A stretch of 64,000 bases of DNA from DASQPA01 sp963756455 (GTDB lineage Bacteria > Acidobacteriota > Thermoanaerobaculia > Multivoradales > UBA5704), in NCBI GenBank assembly GCA_963756455.1, contig CAVWNC010000004.1:124001-188000 (forward strand). The letters run 5' to 3'. Under the pieces are notes generated by a model. The model was given only the letters and a program-made list of their open reading frames with translations, was not told the origin of the DNA and made no database searches. Shown in pieces: positions 16,365-37,869 of the stretch. Within the stretch, counting starts at the first letter, position 1. Every line of letters begins with the position of its first letter. A program made the position numbers and the translations under genes.

Positions 16365-19300
16365 CTAGGCTTGGGCTCGGCCCTTGCGCAGTGCCACCAG
16401 GGCGGCCGCGGCCAGCAGAACCCCCAGCAGCAGGAGGCCCAGCGAGCCGAGGGTCGGGACCTGCACGATCGCTTCCCCGATGGGAATCGCGAGGTTGCCG
16501 GTCTGGCTGCAGCCGGTGGTCGTGGTCACGGTCACCGAGAGCTGGACCGTGCCGCTGCTGCCGGCGGTGAAGGTGACGTTGGGGGTGCCGGCGCCGCCGG
16601 TTAAGGTGCCGCCGGTGATCGTCCAGCTGTAGGTGGCGCCGGTGCCGGAGTCGGGCACCGAGGCGGCGTTGCCCGGCGAGCCCGGATTGACGAGGCTGGC
16701 GGCGGTGATCGTCGAGCCGACGATGGCATCGTCGACCGCGCCGTTCTGGCTGACGTAGTTGGCGTTGCTGAAAGTCCAGGCGTCGCCGGTGTAGGTACCC
16801 GGCGCAGTGTGCGTCGTCGCGGTGAGATCGAGCCCGGTGAGGCTCGCGCCCGCGACACCCGTCGCCGTGCCCAGTGCGGTGTGCGGCGCGCCGTCGAAGG
16901 CCCCACAGAATCCGGTCACGGAAACGGTGGCGACGGCCTGGTTGATGGTGATCGCGGCCGGCGCCGAGTCGGCGGCGGCGCTGTTGACGTCGCCGTCGGT
17001 GTGGGCGACGACCTGATAGGTGCCGGCGTTGGTCGGCGGCGTCGCCGTCGGACCGTACGTCGTGGTTCCCGTGCCGGTGTAGCTCAACGTCACGACCTCG
17101 GTCTCACCGCTGCCGCCGGTGGCTGAGCCGCTGCCGCCGTGCGGGGTGCCGTCGTAGGTGAAGGTGCCACCCGTGGCGCTGATCGTCGAGGCGGCCTTGC
17201 CGATCGAGAGGGCCGAAGGCGTCGAGGTGCCGCTGTTGTTGTTGGTGTCTCCCACGGTCGAAGCCGTCACCGTATAGGTGCCGGCGGCCGCAGGCGCCGT
17301 CGCCGTCGGCCCATAGGTCGTCGAACCGGTGCCGGTGTAGCTGAGGGTCACCGGCAGCGTCTCGCCGGCACCGCCGGTCGCCGTGCCGGAGCCTGCGTGC
17401 GGATTGCCGTCGAAGGCGAAGGAGCCGCCGGTCGCGGTGACCGTCGGGTCGGCCTTGTTGATGGTGATGGCGACCGGTGTGGCGTTTCCCGAGATGTTGT
17501 TGCTGTCGCCGGCCGTCGAGACCGTTCCTGTATAGGTGCCGGCGGCCGAAGGCGCCGTGGCGGTCGGCCCGTAGGTCGTCGTGCCGGTGCCGGTGTAGCT
17601 GACCGTCACGGTCAGGCTTTCGCCGGCGCCGCCGGTCGCGGTGGCGGCGACCGCGCGCGCGGTGCCGTTGTAGGTGAACGTGCCGCCGCCGGTGACGGCG
17701 GAGAACGTCGGGGTCGCCTTATTGATCGTGATGGCGACCGGGCTCGTGGCGCCCGAGTTGTTGTTGGTGTCTCCGGGCGTCGAGATCGTTCCTGTATAGG
17801 TGCCGGCGGCGGAAGGCGCCGTCGCCGTCGGCCCGTAGGTCGTAGTACCGGTGCCGGAGTAGCTCGCGGTCACCGTCAGGCTTTCGCTGGCGCCGCCGGT
17901 CGCGGTGGCGGCGACCGCGTGCGCGGTGCCGTTGTAGGTGAACGTGCCGCCGCCGGTGACGGCGGAGAACGTCGGGTTCGCCTTGGCCACCGTGATCGTC
18001 TGCGCGTTCGACGTCGCCGCCGTGTAGTTCGGATCGGAGAGCGTGGCGGTGATGGTGTGGGTCCCCGCCGTCAGCGGGGGGTAGAGCGACGCCTGGAAGA
18101 GACCCAAGCCGCCGGCCCCCGCGGTCACGGTGGTCATCGGCTGCGGGCTGCCGATGGGGGTGGCGCCGTCCAGGAACTGGATGGTCCCCGAGGGAGGGGT
18201 GGCGGCGATGACCGTCCCCAGCACGCCGCTGAACGCAAAGGTCTGATGCCAGGTGCCGCTCGTCTTGACCGTCAGGGAGACGGTCGTCGTGGCGGCGGTG
18301 AAGGTCTGCGAGAAGACCGGCGACACGCTGCTGTTGAAGGTCGCGTTGCCGGCGTAGACCGCGGTGATCGAGTGGACGCCCGCCGGCAGGTTGACCGCCG
18401 CCGCTGGCCGGAAGGTCGCCGTGTGGGCCGCGCCGACCGTGCCGGAGCCGAGGAGCACGCCGCTGTCGAAGAAGTTGACCGTGCCGCTGGTCACGGTCGT
18501 CGGCGTCATCGTCGCCGTGAAGGTGGGACGTCCGCCAATAATCGCCGGATTGGTGTTCGAGGTCACCGCCACGCTCGTCGCCGTGCCGCCCTGCACGGTC
18601 ACCGTCACCGGCGCCGTCGCGGTGCCGCTGTTGTAGTTGGTGTCGGCGGTCCAGGTGGCCGTGATCGAGTGGGCGCCGGCCGTGGCGATCGCGGTGGTGG
18701 TGAGGATGGCACGCGCGGCACCGGTGGTGGTGGCGGCGAGAGCCGCGGTGCCGAGCGTCGTCGCGGTCGTCGTGTCGGTGAAGGTCACCGTGCCGCTCGG
18801 GCTCGCCGTGCCCGGCCCGGCGCCGGAGAGGGCGGGGGTGGTGAGGGTGAGCTGCACCGAGGAGCCGGAGCTGATGGCGGTGGCGCTGGTGGTGAGGGCG
18901 CCGGTCAACGACGCCGCGGTGATGGTGACCGTGACCGGGGTCGCGGTCGCGGTGTTGAAGCTGCCGTCGCCCGAGTAGCTGGCGCCTAACGAGTGCGTGC
19001 CGACGGTGAGCGGCGCCGCGTCCTGGAAGGTGTAGCCGCTGACGCACGAGGTCGTGGGGATGGCGCCCGACAGCACGTGCGCGAACCCGGCGGCGTTGAG
19101 CGTCGCCGTCGTCAGCGGATTGCCGTTGTCGGTCAAGGTGAGCGTGCCGGTCGGGATGCCCTGGTTCGAGACCCCGGCGACCGTGAAGTCCGTCCAGATG
19201 TAGCTGCCGTAGGTGAAGGTCGTTTGCGGCGTTTCGACGCAGGTCGTGCCGTTGAAGGCGTTCGGCGCGATGGTGACGTTCGCCGCCTCGGGAGACACCG

Positions 19301-21737
19301 TCACCGTGATCGGCGCCGACGTGCTGGCGGCAAAGGTGGCGTCGCCGCTGTAGCGCGCCACCAGGCTGTAGGTTCCCGCCGGCAGGTTGGTGACCGAGAG
19401 CGAGTAGTTGCCGCTGCCGTCGAGGGTCGCGAGCGGCGGCGGGTTCAGCAGGCCGCCGGTGTTGGGATCGGGCGGGTCGCCGAGAGCGCCGGTGCTGGGG
19501 AGGAACGTCACGTTGCCGGTCGGTGTTCCCGACCCGGCGCCCGGCGCCACCGTGCCGCTCATCGCGACGCCCTGGCCGTGGGTGAGGCCGGTCGTCGGCG
19601 TCGCGGCGAGCGTCGTCGTCGAGCTGCGGAAGGTGACCGTGCTCCACAGATTGGCCAGCTGCGTGGCATTGGGCGAACCCAACCCGGTCGCGAGATCGTA
19701 GCCCGCGCCCGCCGTCCAGCCGATCTTGTTGGCCGCGGTGCAGGCGGAGTTGGCGCAGATCAGGGTGTTGCCGGTCGTAATGTCGCGGAAGGCGCAGGTC
19801 GGATCGAGCGTCGGCGAGTTCGACGCGCAGTTGAGGCCGGCCGTGTGCTGGTTGTCGGCCAGCGTGTAGTAGACGTAGTTGGCCATGCCCTGGCGCCCGC
19901 CGTTGACCTGATTGATCAGCGCCTGAACGCCCGCCATGGTGGGGGTCGCGACCGACGTGCCGCCGACGATTCCGGCGTTGACGAGCCCGCCGGTCGAGCT
20001 CAGCTGGCAGATGCCCTCAGCACAGTAGAGCGTGCCGGCGTGCTGCGCCGCGGCCGCCATCGCCACGTCCGGCAGATAGCGGTGCGGGCCTGGCACGAAG
20101 GGCGACGGCGGCGAGCTGAAAGCTCCGGTGCCGGCATAGGGCGGGTCGCTCGCCGGCACGCCGAAGCCGTGCTGCCACGAGGGCCGCGGGAAGTAGGCGC
20201 TGATCCCGCCGCTCCCCGACCACAGGCCGCCCGCGCCGGTCGCGCCGCTGCCCTTGGCTTCGTTCCACGGCACCTCGGGGATGTAGCCGAGCGCCGAAGC
20301 GAAGGGCGGCGCCGTGGTGGCGGTGGGGCTCCAGTTGGCGGCGGTGTCGGCGAAAAGCGTGCCGCCGACCGAGACGTTGAACGGCGTCGAGCCGAGCCCG
20401 CTGACCGCGTAGCCGAAGGACTCGAAGTTGCTGTTCGAGTTGTCGCACCCCGCCGGCCCGTTGTCGCCGGAGGAGAGGAACACGGTGATGCCCTGCGCGG
20501 CGGCCTGCCCCCAGAGGTTGGTGAAGAGCGCCTCGGCGACGGCCGAGAAGTTGTCCTCACACTGGCCGTAGCTCTCGGAGATGATGTCGGTCAGGTTGTT
20601 GTCGACCGTATAGATCGCCGAGAGGTCGACGCCGTCGGTGGTGAGCGTGGCGCGCGAGGTGATGAAAGTGATCTGCGCGCCCGGCGCGGCGCCGCCCGAG
20701 ACCTCGACGTCCAGGTAGGACTCGCCGTCGTCGCCGCCGACCACGCCGGGGTCCTCGCCGGCGACGACGAACTTCGGGTCGTTCGGCTTGAGGCCGAACA
20801 TCGTGCGGTAGATCTGCACGTCCGACAGATGGATGTCGGTGCGGCCGACGACGCCGATCGAGACGCCGGTGCCGTCGAAGCCGCCGGTCAGAAGAGGCGT
20901 CGTGTTGTAGATGGTCGCGAAGTCGCCGGCGCCGACGAAGTGGGTCGTGCCGTTGGTGTAGTCGGGAGAGCTGAAGGCGCCGCGGTAGGGGTCGGCGAAG
21001 TAGGTCTTGCCCGGCGAGGGCGGCGACGCGGCCGCGCCCTCCTGTGCCGCCTCCGCCACGCGCGCGCCTGCCACCGTTCCCGAGGCGATGAAATCGGCAT
21101 GTTTGAAGAAGCTGTTGAGCGTCGGCACGCCGGAGATCACCGGCCGTAGCGCCGCCGGCACCGAGATGTCGGCATTGTTCGACACCCGCGTGTGGCCGTT
21201 GATCAGGTAGGAGTGCATCTCGGTGCGGAACGCCGTCTCGACCTGATCGACGGTGCCGCTGAACTGGATGAAGCGTTTGCTCTTCGCCACCTTCTCCACC
21301 TTGAAGCCCTGCTGCGCCAGCCAGCCGGTGACCTTGGCGACGTCGGCGTCGTGAACCCCGAACTGCGCGCCGAACTGGTCCGGCGTCAGCCACCGGTGGA
21401 AAACGCCCGAGGTGCGGTCGAGCTGCTGGTCGAGCAGCATCGCGAGAGCGTGATCCTGCTCGACGCTCGGCCGCAGCACCATGATCAGGTGATTCATCGC
21501 CCTCGTGCGCAGCAGCCGTCCGGCGTCGGTGGCACCGCGCACCGCCGGCGGCACGTGGCCGGAGATCACCACGCGGTCGTGGTCGTCGATCGCCGCCTTG
21601 ACTCGCGGTACCGGTTGCGCGGTCACATGGGCCTGCGCCGCGAGCGCGGCCGGCAGGATCGGCAGTGCCGCCAGGGAGAGCAACAAGGAGAGCAGCAGGA
21701 TGGGGGTTTTGTTTGGCAGCGGGCGGAACGAGCGCAT
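16365..21737 (-). CDS. Exported S53 (kumamolisin-type) peptidase with Ig-like/MBG repeats and IPTL-CTERM-like tail
   Basis: A 1790-residue secreted protein. Residues 1-36 are a signal peptide (LLLSLLLSLAALPILPA). About 45-215 is a pro-kumamolisin activation domain. About 255-690 is the S53 peptidase: the catalytic Glu339/Asp343 pair in GESYLDVE, Asp425 in SSGDNGP and Ser595 in GGTSVATP are all present, so it should be active. Then follow about four bacterial Ig-like (Big_5-type) domains, four clear plus one diverged MBG repeats of about 83 residues, and a C-terminal VPTLGSLGLLLLG, hydrophobic helix and RKGRA, matching the IPTL-CTERM sorting signal that directs anchoring or processing. AGGAGCTGAGGT precedes the ATG. 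It is probably an acid-type endopeptidase at the cell surface. It is transcribed toward its own terminator and is unrelated to its neighbours. Confidence 0.85.
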   Translation of the reverse strand: MRSFRPLPNKTPILLLSLLLSLAALPILPAALAAQAHVTAQPVPRVKAAIDDHDRVVISGHVPPAVRGATDAGRLLRTRAMNHLIMVLRPSVEQDHALAMLLDQQLDRTSGVFHRWLTPDQFGAQFGVHDADVAKVTGWLAQQGFKVEKVAKSKRFIQFSGTVDQVETAFRTEMHSYLINGHTRVSNNADISVPAALRPVISGVPTLNSFFKHADFIASGTVAGARVAEAAQEGAAASPPSPGKTYFADPYRGAFSSPDYTNGTTHFVGAGDFATIYNTTPLLTGGFDGTGVSIGVVGRTDIHLSDVQIYRTMFGLKPNDPKFVVAGEDPGVVGGDDGESYLDVEVSGGAAPGAQITFITSRATLTTDGVDLSAIYTVDNNLTDIISESYGQCEDNFSAVAEALFTNLWGQAAAQGITVFLSSGDNGPAGCDNSNSNFESFGYAVSGLGSTPFNVSVGGTLFADTAANWSPTATTAPPFASALGYIPEVPWNEAKGSGATGAGGLWSGSGGISAYFPRPSWQHGFGVPASDPPYAGTGAFSSPPSPFVPGPHRYLPDVAMAAAAQHAGTLYCAEGICQLSSTGGLVNAGIVGGTSVATPTMAGVQALINQVNGGRQGMANYVYYTLADNQHTAGLNCASNSPTLDPTCAFRDITTGNTLICANSACTAANKIGWTAGAGYDLATGLGSPNATQLANLWSTVTFRSSTTTLAATPTTGLTHGQGVAMSGTVAPGAGSGTPTGNVTFLPSTGALGDPPDPNTGGLLNPPPLATLDGSGNYSLSVTNLPAGTYSLVARYSGDATFAASTSAPITVTVSPEAANVTIAPNAFNGTTCVETPQTTFTYGSYIWTDFTVAGVSNQGIPTGTLTLTDNGNPLTTATLNAAGFAHVLSGAIPTTSCVSGYTFQDAAPLTVGTHSLGASYSGDGSFNTATATPVTVTITAASLTGALTTSATAISSGSSVQLTLTTPALSGAGPGTASPSGTVTFTDTTTATTLGTAALAATTTGAARAILTTTAIATAGAHSITATWTADTNYNSGTATAPVTVTVQGGTATSVAVTSNTNPAIIGGRPTFTATMTPTTVTSGTVNFFDSGVLLGSGTVGAAHTATFRPAAAVNLPAGVHSITAVYAGNATFNSSVSPVFSQTFTAATTTVSLTVKTSGTWHQTFAFSGVLGTVIAATPPSGTIQFLDGATPIGSPQPMTTVTAGAGGLGLFQASLYPPLTAGTHTITATLSDPNYTAATSNAQTITVAKANPTFSAVTGGGTFTYNGTAHAVAATATGGASESLTVTASYSGTGTTTYGPTATAPSAAGTYTGTISTPGDTNNNSGATSPVAITINKATPTFSAVTGGGTFTYNGTARAVAATATGGAGESLTVTVSYTGTGTTTYGPTATAPSAAGTYTGTVSTAGDSNNISGNATPVAITINKADPTVTATGGSFAFDGNPHAGSGTATGGAGETLPVTLSYTGTGSTTYGPTATAPAAAGTYTVTASTVGDTNNNSGTSTPSALSIGKAASTISATGGTFTYDGTPHGGSGSATGGSGETEVVTLSYTGTGTTTYGPTATPPTNAGTYQVVAHTDGDVNSAAADSAPAAITINQAVATVSVTGFCGAFDGAPHTALGTATGVAGASLTGLDLTATTHTAPGTYTGDAWTFSNANYVSQNGAVDDAIVGSTITAASLVNPGSPGNAASVPDSGTGATYSWTITGGTLTGGAGTPNVTFTAGSSGTVQLSVTVTTTTGCSQTGNLAIPIGEAIVQVPTLGSLGLLLLGVLLAAAALVALRKGRAQA
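16740..17985 (-). repeat. Tandem MBG-domain repeats inside the S53 peptidase gene
   Basis: Four to five direct repeats of roughly 250 bp. The two closest to the Ig-like part are nearly identical (both carry FSAVTGGGTFTYNGTA, TGGA.ESLTVT and TTTYGPTATAPSAAGTYTG). The next two keep the GTGTTTYGPTAT core and the last is strongly diverged. The high DNA identity suggests recent expansion by recombination. Confidence 0.8.
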
Positions 21738-21995
21738 ACCTCAGCTCCTCTTGAATGAGAAGAAACACGCTGAAGATTTGCCGCGGGAAGGAAACGCGGC
21801 GAAACACTCCGTGCAGTGGCTCACAGACCCGAGACACGACGTCTCCGGCTGACCGACATGGCAGGCGACGCGGCGGAGTGTAACATGAGGATCGGGTGGC
21901 TTCAGGCCTCCCGGGCCGCAATTCCTGAAGCGAAGGGCAACGCCCCAAGCGACCAAGCCTTGTGCGAAGCCAGCGAGCGTTACGCGTCGCGATTC

Positions 21996-23270
21996 TTAAG
22001 GTGAGTGGCGGGGCAGAACCTTTTCGATGAGGCGGCACGCCGCGCCGGATTCCTCGACTTCCACGAAGCGCCGCTGCATCCGCTCCACGTTGGCGTGGAC
22101 GGCAGGCTGGTCGGCGGCTTCGACCAGGCTATAAATCGTCTCCGGGGAGAAGGCGCCCAGGTCCCCCCGGGTGCCGAGCCCGTGGTGGACGACGCGGCGG
22201 GCGTTGTCGGGCTGGTCGTGGCTCAAGGGGAAAACGACCATTGGAACGCCGAAGAAGATGCACTCCTTGACGGTGCCCAGGCCGCCGTGGGTGATGGCGA
22301 CCGTAGCCCGGCGCAGCAGGTCGAGCTGGGGGGCCCAACCGGCGACGAGGATTCCGGCAGGCGCCGCGAGCTCCTCGGCGCGGAGGAGCCCTCCGGTGGC
22401 GATCACGACCTGCCAGTCCTGCCGCCCGGCGAAGGCTTCGCCGGTGGCGCGGAGGAAGGCGGTGATGCGGTCCCGGTCGGAGCGATAGGTCTGGCTGCCC
22501 AGGGAGACGTAGAGCAGCTTGCGCTCCGGGTCGAGGAGATCCCAGGGGAACGCTCGTCCGCTCTTGCGCTCCAGGTCGACCGAGGCTTCGGCGTAATGCA
22601 CGTCGGGCTCGTGGTCGTGACGCTCCGCTTGGACCTCCAGCTCGGCGGGGCAGAGGATCACCTCCCGGAAGGCCGTGAGCCGCGCCGCGATGTCGTCCAT
22701 CTGCCGCACGCCGGGGTCGGCGCGCTGGACCAACTCGACGAAATCGCCGGCCGCTCCCCCCATCTCCACCAGCAGGTCGCCGAGCATCTCGGGATAGCGG
22801 GACTTGGCATACCTCCGCAGCATCGGCGTGAGGAGGACGATCGGCACACCGTAGCGGTAGTGCAGGACGAGGGCGTGGGGGGCGAGGAAGCTCGAGAGGA
22901 GGAGGAGGTCGGGACGGAGAGCGCTCATCGCCCGGTCCAGGGCCTCGTCGCCGGCCACCATGTCGAGCCAGGAACGGTAGTAGACGGAGTCGGTGCCGAC
23001 CTCCTGAGTGAGCCGCCTCATCTCGGCGCCGCTGTCGCTCGCGCCGGGAACCGATTCCGCAACCTCCCGCTGGGTGCGGAGGGTACCGGCCGGCACCAGC
23101 CTTTCTAGGATCGGACGGAAGTCGAAGCCCTGGGAGCGAACGTAGTTGCCGCCATCGGCGAGGCCGATATAGGTGACGCCGTGGCCGCGCGCCTCAAGAC
23201 GCCGAGCGAGCCGAAAGGTCGGGTTCAAGTGACCCTCTTCGTGCTCCATCAGGAACGTGATTCTCGCCAT
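21996..23270 (-). CDS. Family-1 (MGT-like) glycosyltransferase
   Basis: A 424-residue GT-B fold enzyme. The N-terminus (MARITFLMEHEEGHLNPTF) has the substrate-site loop typical of macrolide/UGT-type transferases. The C-terminal donor site has YVSLGSQ (about residue 250) and the PSPG-like stretch GWAPQ, HGGLGT, GVPMVVFPLSHDQPDNA (about 315-355). It would move a sugar from an activated nucleotide to a small-molecule acceptor. It lies 190-230 bp from, and diverges from, the first NRPS gene, so it may decorate the product or inactivate it in the producer for self-protection; macrolide glycosyltransferases do both. No sugar-nucleotide pathway genes are in the window. A 258-bp gap without a gene separates it from the peptidase. 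Confidence 0.82.
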   Translation of the reverse strand: MARITFLMEHEEGHLNPTFRLARRLEARGHGVTYIGLADGGNYVRSQGFDFRPILERLVPAGTLRTQREVAESVPGASDSGAEMRRLTQEVGTDSVYYRSWLDMVAGDEALDRAMSALRPDLLLLSSFLAPHALVLHYRYGVPIVLLTPMLRRYAKSRYPEMLGDLLVEMGGAAGDFVELVQRADPGVRQMDDIAARLTAFREVILCPAELEVQAERHDHEPDVHYAEASVDLERKSGRAFPWDLLDPERKLLYVSLGSQTYRSDRDRITAFLRATGEAFAGRQDWQVVIATGGLLRAEELAAPAGILVAGWAPQLDLLRRATVAITHGGLGTVKECIFFGVPMVVFPLSHDQPDNARRVVHHGLGTRGDLGAFSPETIYSLVEAADQPAVHANVERMQRRFVEVEESGAACRLIEKVLPRHSP

Positions 23271-23503
23271 GGGCTTTGATTCCGGCGGGGAAGCCTAGCA
23301 CGCCCGGCGGAGGGAGACCCCTGAGCGGGCGGCGGGAACTCCGTTCAATTATTTAGACGATACAGACACATGTCACGGTTCTCCAAGCCGTCGCACTAAG
23401 GGGGTAGACATCATGATCTAGGGAGTCGTTTTGGTGCACACGCTGCGCGATCTCGCTCTTGAGATGCGGGATTCCATGGATTGCTGAATCGAGGCCTGAT
23501 CTT
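23271..23503. promoter_or_regulatory. Divergent promoter region between glycosyltransferase and NRPS cluster
   Basis: The only A/T-rich island near the cluster (TTCAATTATTTAGACGATACAG, split around 23343-23364) lies between divergent genes, so it probably holds both promoters. No clear -35/-10 pair can be fixed. A 17-codon GTG-initiated frame (VHTLRDLALEMRDSMDC) ends shortly before the NRPS start; it is likely chance but could be a leader peptide. Confidence 0.4.
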
Positions 23504-36933
<13,430 letters not shown>

Positions 36934-36936
36934 GAC

Positions 36937-37866
36937 ATGGCGACAACCGTCACCGCCTTCTCCGACCTCCTGGGCCACTTCGGCCCGGGGATGGAACTCT
37001 TTCACTACTCGGCGAGCCACCTGCGCGAGCGCTACGGCGAGACCTACGAGGCCGATGCGATCTTCATCTTTCAGAAGCTCGGGGAGTTCGCCGGGCTCTA
37101 CGGGGACACGCCGCCCGCGGCGCTCGCGATCTATCGGCGCTGGATCGAGCAGGCGCAGGCGGAGCGCCTCCAGGGCGAAGCGAACCGGGAGGTCGCCGCG
37201 GACCCCGATTTCCGCCGCCACTACCTCTATGCCCTGACCTTGAGCACCGTTCTCAACCGTTCCCGCTACGAGCTTCTCCTGCACTATCGCCAGGCCGTCG
37301 AGGCGCATCTCCCCCCGGGAGCGCGGATTCTGGAGATCGGCGCCGGCAACTGCCTGGACTCGGCGCTCGCGAGCCGCCATGGGCAGGTCCGCGCCTACGA
37401 GAGAAACGACTTGAGCCTCGTCTGGCTCCGCCTGCTCGAGCTTTCCGGCCGGGTCGATCTGCGGATCGAGGACTACGGCTTCTCGGAGCCCCAGGGATTC
37501 GATTTCGTCGCGATGATCGAGCTTCTGGAGCACGTCGTCGATCCCGCCGCCTACTTGAGAGGGGCGAGCCATGTGCTCCGCGACGACGGCCTCGCCTATT
37601 TCACCTTCGCCGTCCGGATGCCGCAGTTCGATCACCTGACCGACTTCGGCTCGATCCAGGAGTGCCGCGACCTGCTCGCCGACAGCGGCTTCGCGGCGCG
37701 CGAGGAGCAGTGCCTGGTCGACACCTATCTACCCTTCGAGGAAGAGGACCGCTGGCGGTTGGGCGAGGACCCGCGGCATGCCGTCGTTTACTGCTGCCTG
37801 GCCCACAAGGACCGCGGTCCGGAGCCCGCCGAGTCTCTACGACAGTTCAATGGGGAGATCGAGTAG
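36937..37866 (+). CDS. Stand-alone class I SAM-dependent methyltransferase
   Basis: 309 residues. About 1-115 is an all-helical N-terminal domain (FGPGMELFHYSASHLRERYG...), followed by a Rossmann core with motif I ILEIGAGNC (about 128-136), an acidic residue after strand 2 (AYERND) and a post-motif region IELLEHVVDP. No signal peptide. It starts 3 bp after the preceding NRPS gene and ends 3 bp before the next, so it is co-translated with them. It may methylate a precursor or chain intermediate (O-, N- or C-). The helical lid plus core, and the position in a glycerate lipopeptide cluster with a Pro-like module, also suggest the SAM-cyclising VioH/AzeJ type that makes azetidine-2-carboxylate. 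That is a hypothesis, not a recognised identity. Confidence 0.75.
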   Translation: MATTVTAFSDLLGHFGPGMELFHYSASHLRERYGETYEADAIFIFQKLGEFAGLYGDTPPAALAIYRRWIEQAQAERLQGEANREVAADPDFRRHYLYALTLSTVLNRSRYELLLHYRQAVEAHLPPGARILEIGAGNCLDSALASRHGQVRAYERNDLSLVWLRLLELSGRVDLRIEDYGFSEPQGFDFVAMIELLEHVVDPAAYLRGASHVLRDDGLAYFTFAVRMPQFDHLTDFGSIQECRDLLADSGFAAREEQCLVDTYLPFEEEDRWRLGEDPRHAVVYCCLAHKDRGPEPAESLRQFNGEIE

Positions 37867-37869
37867 CGC

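Noticed and set aside
16384..21149. Long plus-strand ORFs opposite the S53 peptidase gene (up to 718 codons)
   Set aside because: Arg/Gly-rich antisense shadows of a high-GC repetitive gene; no motifs. The minus-strand frame has a signal peptide, catalytic residues and a terminator.
21741..21995. Small ORFs between the peptidase and the glycosyltransferase
   Set aside because: No ribosome-binding site or recognisable sequence; the stretch more likely holds the promoter of the peptidase gene. A weak inverted repeat (CTTCAGG...CCTGAAG, about 21900-21932) lacks a T-tract, so no terminator is called.
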